Origin: Acrasis kona
Taxonomy: Eukaryota > Heterolobosea > Eutetramitea > Acrasida > Acrasidae
Direction of reading: 5' to 3'
NCBI GenBank assembly: GCA_026419775.2
Contig: JAOPGA020001684.1
Span: 1-38,958 of the forward strand
DNA: 38,958 bases
In this document: piece after piece, positions 10,901 through 19,516 of the stretch
Position numbering within the stretch: position 1 is the stretch's first letter
Layout of the letters: each line of letters opens with the position of its first letter
Made by a program: the position numbers and the translations under genes
The notes under the pieces: model-generated
Database searches by the model: none
What the model was told of the DNA's origin: nothing
Seen by the model: the letters and a program-made list of their open reading frames with translations, nothing else

Positions 10901-11298
10901 TCAAGCGTTGTTCTTCCTCTACTCAAATTGTATTTTGATGAGTGATCGTGCTTTTTGACGTGTTGAATTATTGATGGAATGTTGCTCTCATCATTATTAG
11001 GACACTTGATAAAAACACTGCAGATAGTTAGTCATTATCTAGAAGTGTTGTTGTACCTAAATTTCCTCAATTCCTTCTCCTTATCATTTAACACATGAAC
11101 CAAAGTCGCACCAGACTTTGAATGTTGATATACTTGAATTTGAGACTGCGTTAATTTAGACAAAACCTGTGAGCGACAATCATGGTCGCTAATTGTACCA
11201 TTTACCCATCCATCAGCGATATGTGATGCATAATACCTGGGCCTGAAAGCGAGATTATACTTTTGAGTGTTAAATGAACTTGATAATATGCGCCACAT
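7977..11298 (-). CDS. PreP/PITRM1-like M16C family protein, catalytically dead
   Basis: Six exons (11298-11057, 11017-10689, 10646-10547, 10502-8990, 8949-8382, 8341-7977) join in frame to 1038 residues, the usual length of presequence proteases. Introns are 39, 42, 44, 40 and 40 nt. ATG 11298 opens an Arg-rich, mitochondrial-type presequence (MWRILSSSFNTQKYN...RPRYYAS). PreP normally degrades cleaved targeting peptides in the matrix using an inverted zinc site, HxxEH, plus a distal Glu. Here the aligned residues read S96-I-I-Q99-H100, and the distal Glu position appears to be Tyr203. The C-terminal Arg/Tyr substrate motif also seems replaced (VHKVCDFAEF). The rest keeps the family fold, for example SLMVIYGDVS. 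I infer an intact pseudoprotease in mitochondria, perhaps regulatory. Its stop is 10 bp from that of the bromodomain gene. Confidence 0.8.
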
Positions 11299-11373
11299 GA
11301 AGGTTTTGTGTACAACCAACAACGATGCTTTACAAAAATGAACCACACATTGATGAGAATGTCTCGTTATAAT

Positions 11374-12426
11374 TTATTCGAGTGGCATGTGCTCTTTGAA
11401 AAATTGCACAATTCTCTTCTCAAAATCTTTAGAATCATCAATACTTGTGAGGCAGTGGTCTGGACAGCTTGAATCTGGTTCACTCGCCTTCAAGTCAACA
11501 TAGTACTCAGTGACATTTGCACCCGATGCAGAGGCTAGTTTGGCACACTTTTTAGAATGTTCAAGTGGCACGAGAGTGTCGGAAATTGCATGATCAAAGT
11601 AAATTGGTCTTTGATTGCCAATAGTGCTTGCTGCTTCAGAGGGTGAATCTTTAAATGGTGGAAGCGTACCCAAGGACGGTAATATTTTAGAAACACTATA
11701 CACTCCATTAATAATAAATGGTTTTAAGAATTCTGCTATGGATCCGTAGTGATAAGTCATTAGGTCAACAGGGTCACAAACAGGAGAATCAAGAAAGGCA
11801 GCTTTGAAGCCTTCTTCTTTGGCGAATGCTACAAGAGAAGTGGCTCCGCCCATTGAAGCACCACTTATTGCTATGGGCCTTGAACTATTCATTTTATTTA
11901 AAAAATCAAATGCACCGAGTGCATCCAAGTGTTCAGCATGACCATATGTAGTAGTTACTGATTTGGTGCGGAAGCTTTTTCCGTGGTTTCTTACGCTAAT
12001 TGATAGAACATCATAACCGTTCAAGAATAACATGTTACTTGCTATTAACGGCCCCCAGAATTTGACACTAACCCTAAATCCATGTACAACAACAATTGCT
12101 GGTCGTGTACTTGTGTTGCTGTGTGTTAATAGGTATCCATGAACAAGACCATTCTCTTCAGTTGTTGAATTTCGACTATTGAAGTATACTTCTTGGAAGT
12201 GATGCTCTGAATCTTCCTTTAAAAAGTAATCTTTCGATATGTGATTGTTGAATCTTTTGCAGGGGCTGAAAACTGTATAGTTGTATATTGTGTTCCCGGA
12301 CGAGTACATTTCTTCCACTAAGGGTATTCTTAGACTAAACAATAGAGCAAATGCAACGAGTCCTAGAATAAGCCAGGAGGTGGCGAACAATGTGGTGCAT
12401 ATTAGTGCCGACCTGACCACTTTCAT
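11374..12426 (-). CDS. Membrane-anchored alpha/beta hydrolase
   Basis: A 350-residue intronless protein. Residues ~7-34 form one hydrophobic segment, probably a signal anchor, leaving the catalytic domain on the lumenal or extracellular side. The alpha/beta hydrolase core shows VVHGFRVSVKFWG (oxyanion strand), SVRNHGKS and the nucleophile elbow SGASMGG, with Ser191 as nucleophile. The acid is likely the Asp in SDTLVPLEH, a position where multimers and lipases of the family keep it, and the base the His in PDHC near residue 322. The arrangement resembles BAAT/esterase or ABHD-type serine hydrolases; the substrate cannot be told. Its start lies 55 bp from the divergent small membrane protein gene, and its stop 75 bp upstream of the PreP-like start. 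The stop lies within an AATAAA. Confidence 0.8.
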   Translation of the reverse strand: MKVVRSALICTTLFATSWLILGLVAFALLFSLRIPLVEEMYSSGNTIYNYTVFSPCKRFNNHISKDYFLKEDSEHHFQEVYFNSRNSTTEENGLVHGYLLTHSNTSTRPAIVVVHGFRVSVKFWGPLIASNMLFLNGYDVLSISVRNHGKSFRTKSVTTTYGHAEHLDALGAFDFLNKMNSSRPIAISGASMGGATSLVAFAKEEGFKAAFLDSPVCDPVDLMTYHYGSIAEFLKPFIINGVYSVSKILPSLGTLPPFKDSPSEAASTIGNQRPIYFDHAISDTLVPLEHSKKCAKLASASGANVTEYYVDLKASEPDSSCPDHCLTSIDDSKDFEKRIVQFFKEHMPLE

Positions 12427-12481
12427 GGTTGATTAAGATGCTGTTTGTAATAGTATTACAAACTGTTACAAACCACGAAAC
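12427..12481. promoter_or_regulatory. 55-bp bidirectional promoter
   Basis: Only 55 bp separate the start codons of the hydrolase (minus) and the small membrane protein (plus). It contains the near-palindrome GTAATAGTATTACAAAC and the repeat TTACAAAC. Both transcription starts must lie here or inside the opposite gene. Confidence 0.5.
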
Positions 12482-12913
12482 ATGGAGTCGATATACAGGT
12501 TCTTTGAACTTGACAAGGACGACGGGACTAGGAAAAATAAAATACTAAGACGCATTACAAACCTCTTGGTCGTTTTGTCAAAGTTTGTGTACGCCTACGT
12601 ATTCATCAAAACATTTCTGGGCTTTGTTTTACCAAAAAGAACACATAAAGTTCGGCACTCCACAAACCATACTCCTACAATCAATCACATTAATAGTAAT
12701 CCATACAGACGTGAGGAGCATCGTAACATTCAAGCGTACGTATAATTTTCGTCTAATTTAATTAATTATAGTTCGTATGACCAAGCTTTACAGTACTACG
12801 AGCACTATGTTTCTGCTTCGGGTCTGCCAACGTTTCCAGAATTTTTAGTGAAGGAGGAGATGGGGCTTGACTCACTTAGATCAACAACACGCCAAAATAA
12901 CAGGAGAAGCTAA
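12482..12913 (+). CDS. Small single-pass membrane protein, unknown function
   Basis: Two exons, 12482-12735 and 12772-12913, split by a 36-nt GT-AG intron, give 131 residues; the frame is maintained and ends at TAA 12911-12913. Residues ~25-50 (NLLVVLSKFVYAYVFIKTFL) form one hydrophobic helix flanked by basic residues. It is followed by a His/Asn/Arg-rich linker and a short acidic-aromatic C-terminal segment (SYDQALQYYEHYV). I do not recognise the family. The basic flank before the helix and the absence of a signal peptide suggest an organelle or ER tail-type topology, but this is inference. It is transcribed divergently from the alpha/beta hydrolase. Confidence 0.65.
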
Positions 12914-13345
12914 TGATAACATTGTGAATGATCTACCAGTTATTATTTTCGGATGTTGATTGCAATTAACATTGAAGACGTTTGCAGATGTTCACTCCTG
13001 CAATGCAAGCAAAAGCATGTAAGACAAATCAAACTTGATCAAATGTGGGTGATTGATTGACGAATATCCATCGATAAAAGCACATGCGGTCGCTTTCTTT
13101 GGTATCATTAAAATTCGACATGTGACGGACGATCAAGCTGAATGTTGACCACCGTAATGGTTTACACTAACTTGTCGAAATAAAATACTTTTAATTGATA
13201 TTTGAAATCACAAAAACCGTTGAGTGGTATTGATAAGAATTTGATCACTCGTCCTAAATGAGTCTCAAATGTTGAAGCCAGGAGATGTCAAAACATAATT
13301 TTGTATGGAATTTTGAAATTTACTAATGAAACAATATTTATCTGC
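12914..13345. other. Convergent intergenic region
   Basis: 432 bp between the converging 3' ends of the small membrane protein and the VWD protein. No reading frame, RNA gene or repeat was recognised. Confidence 0.4.
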
Positions 13346-14722
13346 TTACTTTCTCTTTCCATGGTGCTTCTTCTTACCGTGGCTCTTCTTGTGGTGGCTC
13401 TTCTTGTGGTGCTTTGGTTTGTGAGCCTTCTTGTGGTGTTTCTTGGCAGCCTTGTGCTTGTGAACACCTAGAGGAAGAACGACGTTCTTGGCGACCTTCT
13501 TTTGTGTCTCCTTGTTCTTGTAGGTTGCGATGACCATAGCCTTGTGTTTGGGGTTGGAGGCTTGTGCCATATCAGAGACGCAAGCTTTTAGGTCGTTATT
13601 CTTAGCACCTGCAGCCTTGCATTGGATCTCGGCGTTCTTCTTGTCAGTGGCGCTGGTGAACTTCTTGGTTAAGAAAGCGTTTCTTGAGGTCTTGGCAACG
13701 GTGATCTTACGAGTCAAACCGGTGACTGGCTTCTTGGTGGTATCGTCGAACTTGGCGCAAAGACCCTTGGAGTTGTCATCTTTGTCGAAGAACACGTTAA
13801 TGTTCATGATATGGTTTACACCGAAGGTACTGAATGGAAGTTGAACCTTGGCTTGGTTGGGTCCGATGATGGTGATGTCGTTCTTGGTCAACAAGACGCT
13901 ACCTCCACGTGGGACGTATGTTACTGTATTCTCGTTTACTGCCCATTTTTTCTTGTTCAAGTAAACAACCTTGTCCTTGACCTCAACAATATCTAGACCG
14001 TTGACCAAAACTGCGGTACCAACGATACCAGTCCATGCTTGGTTGTCGAAGCGTTTGAAAGTACCGTGTACCTTGAAAATACCGTCTGCTGTCTCAGCGA
14101 TGCTGTAGTCACCTTCGGCGTGGTAGTCGAAGTTCTTCTTGTCGAAGCCGGTGAAATGGGGATCGTTGAAAACGGAGCAAGTCTTGTAGGTGATCTTCTT
14201 TGGAACAACCTTAGTGCAAACACGTTTGGTGTGGTGTCCTTCAATCAAGAACTTCATGAACTCACCAGCTTTGCAGGTTTTTGGTCCAGTGATTTTTGGC
14301 TTCTTGACAATTTTTTGGCAGACCTTCTTGGTGCTCTTCTTGAGGCAGACGTTCTTGTGCTTGTGGCAGTACTTCTTAACACCCTTCTTAACGCACTTTT
14401 GTGTGACGATAGTCTTGGTCTTGAAGCCAGTCTTTAGGCAAACCTTTGGTCCTGCTGGTGCGTTTCCACACTTGTCCTTAGTTTGCTTAGCGTACTTTTG
14501 GCAGAAGGCTACTTTCTTTGTTGTCTTGACTGCCTTGTACTTGACGCAGGTCTTGGTTGGGGTGGTTCTGTGCTCTACGCACTTGCTTTGTGCCTTCAAG
14601 CAGACGGAGATAGTCTTGCATTTGTTAGCCTCCTTCTTGCACTTCTTCTTGTATTCAGTCTTGGCAAAGACCACTGATGCCAAGAGTACTACTACAAGTA
14701 GTAATGCAAAGGAGAACTTCAT
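13346..14722 (-). CDS. Secreted Lys/Cys-rich VWD-domain protein with His/Lys tail
   Basis: A 458-residue intronless protein. Residues 1-20 (MKFSFALLLVVVLLASVVFA) form a clear signal peptide. Residues ~21-180 contain about 17 cysteines in a strongly Lys-rich setting with pseudo-repeats of the CxKx(n)C type. A von Willebrand factor D-type domain spans about residues 182-325: it opens with CSVFNDPHFTGFD (Cys182), continues YHAEGDYSIA, and ends GLCAKFDD (Cys322). Residues ~425-458 are a basic tail of KHH/HKK repeats. Codon use is dominated by C-ending codons (AAG, GTC, ACC), unlike its AT-rich neighbours, which suggests high expression. VWD domains promote extracellular assembly; the basic tail could bind polyanions or metals. 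I infer an abundant matrix or wall protein. A TATA box lies ~50 nt upstream. Confidence 0.8.
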   Translation of the reverse strand: MKFSFALLLVVVLLASVVFAKTEYKKKCKKEANKCKTISVCLKAQSKCVEHRTTPTKTCVKYKAVKTTKKVAFCQKYAKQTKDKCGNAPAGPKVCLKTGFKTKTIVTQKCVKKGVKKYCHKHKNVCLKKSTKKVCQKIVKKPKITGPKTCKAGEFMKFLIEGHHTKRVCTKVVPKKITYKTCSVFNDPHFTGFDKKNFDYHAEGDYSIAETADGIFKVHGTFKRFDNQAWTGIVGTAVLVNGLDIVEVKDKVVYLNKKKWAVNENTVTYVPRGGSVLLTKNDITIIGPNQAKVQLPFSTFGVNHIMNINVFFDKDDNSKGLCAKFDDTTKKPVTGLTRKITVAKTSRNAFLTKKFTSATDKKNAEIQCKAAGAKNNDLKACVSDMAQASNPKHKAMVIATYKNKETQKKVAKNVVLPLGVHKHKAAKKHHKKAHKPKHHKKSHHKKSHGKKKHHGKRK

Positions 14723-14767
14723 TGAATTGTTTTGTTACAGTATGATATTTATCATGAATTGAGGGGA

Positions 14768-14775
14768 AATTTATA
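14768..14775 (-). promoter_or_regulatory. TATA box of the VWD gene
   Basis: TATAAATT on the minus strand, 46-53 nt upstream of the ATG at 14722. The following leader is A/C-rich and ends ACAATTCAATG. Confidence 0.55.
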
Positions 14776-15002
14776 CTTCGGTGGCATGCCCAACTCGAGT
14801 GCGTGGTCGTTGACATTGATTGACTTGATGACGTTTGCACCATAAAAAGACATCGGATTGTTGTTTAATTAGTACTGCTTTGCGGAGGGAAATAAATCTC
14901 AGGAAGGAACTATCTAGATAAAGCCATAGCGGTGAAACATTGAGGGTTTTCGGGTCCGTCAATTGATAAAAAGAAAGTTCCTGCAATTACAAAAAAAACA
15001 AT

Positions 15003-17082
15003 TTATCTTCTCTTGAACGCAATGCTTGAAAGTCGATACACCGTCGCGAACACCAACAAATGAAGAGCGATCATATAAAAAAACAAAAAGATCCTGGAAT
15101 ACTTGTGACTCAACATGATCCTACTGGCCCTAAATGTAATCCTCTCAGCAGCACTCAATTTTTTAAATTGTTCGTTCCTCTCCTCCCTGTGGAATTGTGA
15201 GAAGGGATCCAACTTTTCTTCGTATAACTTTTTGTACTTGACCGTTTCGTCTTCTTGAAATGTAATATTTCTTTGCTTGATGCTCCCATCGGCAGCCTTC
15301 TCCACGACGACACTCGTTTCCTTATTACCGTGTCCATAACTCTGCAAGTAACGAATCTTTTCGTATAATTTCACATTGTCGTCGTGTAATTTTGCATTTT
15401 CGTGTTTCATGTTTGTTAATTGTTGATCCAAATTTTGTTTCTCTTCTTCCGCCTTGTTTAGACTTTCTCTAAAACGATTTCGTTGTTGAGATACGATTTG
15501 TAGCATGGCCTCTGCATCAGTGTTGGTGGATGGTTGATCTTGAACTGCAGCGACGAGCGAGGATGGAGTGGGCGCCGGCGTGTGAGCGGTGAGCGGTGTT
15601 TGAGGTGGTTGTTGTGCGACCAATAAATCTTGTTCAACTTTCTTGTTGAGGTTGACCGCTTCGTTTAATTGTTTGGAGAGCATGTCACATGTGGATTTGA
15701 ATGTTTTTGATTCTTGTTGGGCGTCCGATAAACTCAAACGTAATTTGGTGAGTTGATCCTCTTGTAATCTGTTCTTATCGTGTAGTAATTGCTCCACGCT
15801 CAATTCTCTGATTTTTACATTTTCATTGTTTCTCGTGAGGGCGCCGAATTGTATTTGTTCCATCGTGTCTAATCTTGATTCCAACGATTTGTATGATTCG
15901 ACGGTGGGCAGGAGCGAAATGGACTTTTCGAGCTCTAATGTGCGATTGACTGCTTGTGAGTGTTGTAATGTTAATGTTTCGATTTTTGATTTTTTGACTT
16001 GAAGCTCTTGGTTGAGCTCATCTACTTTCTGGATCATTTGTCTGGTGACTGCTTCCCTCTGGGATACTTCCAATTCGTCATCGAAATGAGAGTGACGTGA
16101 GTCATTGTTATTGGTGTCGTCGAACGATGCATCGAGCTTTTCCCTCATGATCTGTATTTCATTTTCAAGGTGTGTGATTTGATTGGTAAGCTTAAAGTTG
16201 TCGTCGTTTAAAATGTCTAATTGGACCTGTGCTTTGGCTTCGTTTTCTTCGCTCTTTGATTTGGCTAGGAATAGATCGTTCTGAGCTGACTCGTGTACTT
16301 GACGTAATTGTTCCACTTCACGTTTTAATTTGTCATTTTCTGTTCTTAGTAGGGCTGCTGATTCTTTTAGCGATCGATGTGCTTCGTCGTGAATGGAGTT
16401 TAATTCTTGTTGCTTTTGGTTGAGTTGCTTCTGGATCTGTTCTTGGAACATCCTTTCAAGCTCTACATTCTTTTCTTCGAGTTGACGTATGGTGACGTCT
16501 TGATTCTTTAATCCTTTGAACTCTTGTTCGTACTCTGATATTCTAATCTTTAATTTTTCATTCTCTGCCTCTAGTTCGTGTGATTTTGTGAGTTTCTTTC
16601 TTTCAATCTTTACAATGGTTAATGAATGGAATGATGGGATTAAATGATTACCAAGATGGTTGACATGATGAGAGATGGATCTGGGGCATCTCTGACTGCG
16701 TTGTAAAACTCAAGAAATGCAGTCTCGGCAGAAAGACTTCTTTTTGATAAATTATCAATCTCTTCTTGATAGCTCTTGAGTACCGAGTTGTAACTGGATG
16801 ATTTTTCAGAGTCTGGAAGCTTTTTAAAGTCTGAATGATTTTAACTTTTACGCAACAAATTTTGTCATACTCTTTGTGATTGCTGCGAGGTTTTTGCGAT
16901 TGCTTGCGCTTTTTTCTCTTTGTTCCGCGATATCGAGACCTTGTTTGTCAAGAACATTCTTTTTTGTTTTCAAATCAATTTCTATCACGGTTAATCGGTA
17001 TTAGCAGGTGTAACATACGGGACCATATGTCCTTATTCTTTTCAAGATCTGCCCATATAGTTGTGTCATCTACTTCCGTCAT
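15003..17082 (-). CDS. CASP-type golgin (C-terminally anchored Golgi coiled-coil protein)
   Basis: Four exons (17082-17019, 16981-16871, 16830-16652, 16607-15003) join to 652 residues, close to the ~680 usual for CASP. Introns are 37, 40 and 44 nt. The N-terminal block matches CASP proteins: an IDL...LD start, then EEIDNLSKRS, AETAFLEFYNAV and a DAPDPS segment. KNQDVTIRQLEEKN follows. The middle is continuous coiled coil with a short Pro/Thr interruption around TPLTAHTPAPTPS. The C-terminal CASP domain is clear: KLDPFSQFHREERNE, then a single helix FLFFYMIALHLLVFATVY and a short tail KRR. CASP is a Golgi-membrane tether acting in retrograde vesicle traffic. The gene starts only 36 bp from the divergent S9 peptidase. 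Confidence 0.9.
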
Positions 17083-17118
17083 CTTCGAATTTATTACAAA
17101 GAAAAGTTGACCAACAAA
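17083..17118. promoter_or_regulatory. 36-bp bidirectional promoter between CASP and S9 peptidase
   Basis: Start codons at 17082 (minus) and 17119 (plus) leave 36 bp, with no room for two separate core promoters. The 5' ends or control elements must overlap the opposite transcript. Confidence 0.5.
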
Positions 17119-19510
17119 ATGTTGAGGGTGGTGTGGAAGAGCAGACCAACAACAACATTAGTTCAAAATAGGACAAAAGTATGGAGTCTACTAAAGAGTA
17201 AATTATTCAATGCTAACAGAGCGCCATTTTTGAAACCAGAAATAAATCCAAAACCTTTGATCATTAATCATGAAGATGGTAGCACATCATCAATTGTTGA
17301 TGAGTTTAAATACATTAAAGATGTACTTTCTCAAAATTTAAAAGGTCCACAGAGTGCCAACCTGTCTACCTACTTAAGAGACGAGCTTCTATATTCTCAA
17401 AATACTTTCTCTGTTGGTTCGAAACAAATAAAGAGCATTTGCAAACAGTTACAAAACATCAAGACAAATTTCTATGGTGAAGAAGAAATGGACAAAATCA
17501 ATTCAATAGAAATAGGTGTTGGATACTTGTATTTGGAAGTTAATCTTGCGCAACCAAGTACAGATGATTCTACGCCTCTACCTATTCACGTCCGCATTAA
17601 AATTGATTCAAATAAAAACTTTCAAAAAACCATACAGGACATTTTGTCTTATGGTATCTCTTCTTTACTTTTGTATATCCGACAACTAGTAAATCATGAT
17701 AAATCTCCTCTAGCATCCGATCTTTGTAGAAACCTAGAGATTATGCTTGATAGGAACCAGGACATACCTTCTGGTTTCCATATTGACAAGGTTAGAATGA
17801 ATGTAGACCAGACTCTCCTTGCTTGCTTAATTACTGATTCTAAAGAGAAAAATATAGTGCAAATACGAAATTTTAAAAGTAGAAACCCCATTGCAACTAT
17901 TGATCTTGAGGACTCGATAACGAGTGTAGAATTTTCTTTGACTGATAATGACGTTATTTATTTTACATGTAATGATGAGTTTCAAAGGTCAAGTCGTCTC
18001 TATAGATACTCTTTATCAACAGAGAAACGAGTGCTTGTCCACATTGAACAAGATAGTACATTTTATGTTGATGTGTCAAGAACGAAAGATGATAAATTTT
18101 TAATCATGAATATCGCAAGTAAGACAACGAGCGAGGTCCACCTTATCAATGATTCTCCAACTCCATCCACGAGTGTTATACTTCCAAGGGAAGTTGGTGT
18201 TCAATATGCGGTTGAGAGCGATGGAAGTGATTTTGTTATGGTAAATAACAAAAATAATAAACATAATAATATGGTATTTCGCAGGTCACACTCTGAAAGC
18301 CAATGGCATGAGTACGCACCTTACGATGAAGAGGCTTTAATTTATGACTATGACGTATTCAATGATAAAGTCGTTCTGTATGAAGAGGTTCATGGTTGTG
18401 GTCTCTATAGGATAAGAGTGCTAAATAAACATTCTGATCTAATACACATACATACATTGGATAAACAAATAGTAAAAAGGTGCTAATCTTGATGTGTCCT
18501 CAGATATAATTACTTTTTTGTGTTATTCTCCAATATTCCCACCCACTCAATACATCCTAAATCTGAATACCAACGAGTTAGACGACATAAATCAATTGTT
18601 TGGTGTTCACTACAATAAAGACTTGCTGTCCACTCTCACTATGGATCGAATAATGGTCCCCTCACATGACAACCAAAATGTCCCATTGACTTTAATCTAT
18701 GATACAAGTGTTGTTCGTGATAAAAGTCATCCTCAACCTGTCATCATCAGCGGGTATGGTGCATATGGTACTTCAATGGAATGTAAGTCAAGATTACAAT
18801 AAAAGCTTTATATAACCACAACAGTGAATTTCAACTACCAAAGGTTGTTGTTATTGAAAAAAGGATTCATTGTTGCTTTTGCTCATGTTAGGGGTGGTAG
18901 TGAGAAGGGGAGAGAATGGTATACTCAAGGCAAAGGTTTAAACAAATTGAATAGCTTCAAAGATTTTATAGCTTGCACTGAATACCTAATTAACAACAAG
19001 TATACTAATAAAGATTTAATTTGTTCTCGCGGAATTAGCGCGGGTGGTTTGCTGGTTGCAGGTGCTTTATCGATGCGATCTGACCTCTTCAAATGTAGTA
19101 TTATAAAAGTTCCGTTCCTAGATGTCACTGGTGTGATGACAGATCCTCTTTTACCACTAACAGAACACGAGGTCGATGAATGGGGAGATCCCATCCAAAG
19201 CAAACAAGTCTTAGATTACATTTCCAAGTATTCTCCTTATGATACCCTGTTGAATGCCGACTTGTCCACTCTTAAGGATGCAAACATTTATTTAGTCGGA
19301 TGTGAAGATGACTACAGAGCTCCACTCTGGAATGTTGTCAAGTATTTAGCGAGGTTACGTAACCTGTTTAGAGACGATAATTCTCCAATAGCCGTGTTAA
19401 AAGTGCACCAGACTGGTCACTTGGATGAAGCATATGGATTCTATGCTCAACGAAAACAAACTGCGGAAGAGTTCTATTTTATTAGCAAAAGTCTGAAGTT
19501 GGACATATAA
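17119..19510 (+). CDS. Prolyl oligopeptidase family (S9A/oligopeptidase B-like), with a one-base frame break
   Basis: The start is ATG 17119. The first ~40 residues (MLRVVWKSRPTTTLVQ...) are Arg/Lys/Thr-rich like a mitochondrial presequence. An N-terminal propeller region runs to ~18470. The catalytic domain follows: GYGAYGTSME, FAHVRGGSEKGREWY, nucleophile GISAGG (Ser codon 19037-19039), VPFLDV, DEWGDP and YSPYD. The likely Asp is at 19310-19312 (DYR) and the His at 19418-19420 (TGHL), so the triad is intact. An intron lies at 18783-18824 (42 nt). The upstream frame hits a stop at 18484. Skipping one A of the run 18474-18478 continues smoothly into KGANLDVSSDIITF, as expected for the family. 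The break may be a sequence error, a real mutation or frameshifting. The product would cleave oligopeptides after Pro or basic residues. Confidence 0.8.
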
Positions 19511-19516
19511 ATTTAT
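19507..19516. terminator. Palindrome containing the stop codons of two convergent genes
   Basis: ATAAATTTAT is a perfect 10-bp palindrome. The plus-strand stop TAA is 19508-19510 and the minus-strand stop TAA is 19515-19513, in symmetric positions, so the coding regions are 2 bp apart. On the minus strand AATAAA overlaps the stop. It probably serves as the 3'-end signal for both. Confidence 0.6.

Noticed and set aside
14190-14762. Long Leu/Phe-rich plus-strand frames resembling membrane proteins
   Set aside because: They are antisense to the Lys-codon-rich VWD gene, whose complement yields Phe/Leu codons.
18472-18503. A 32-nt GT-AG intron in the S9 peptidase (GTAAAA...CTCAG with GCTAAT)
   Set aside because: Splicing it gives ATA TAA, an immediate stop, and its sequence reads as conserved protein in the downstream frame.
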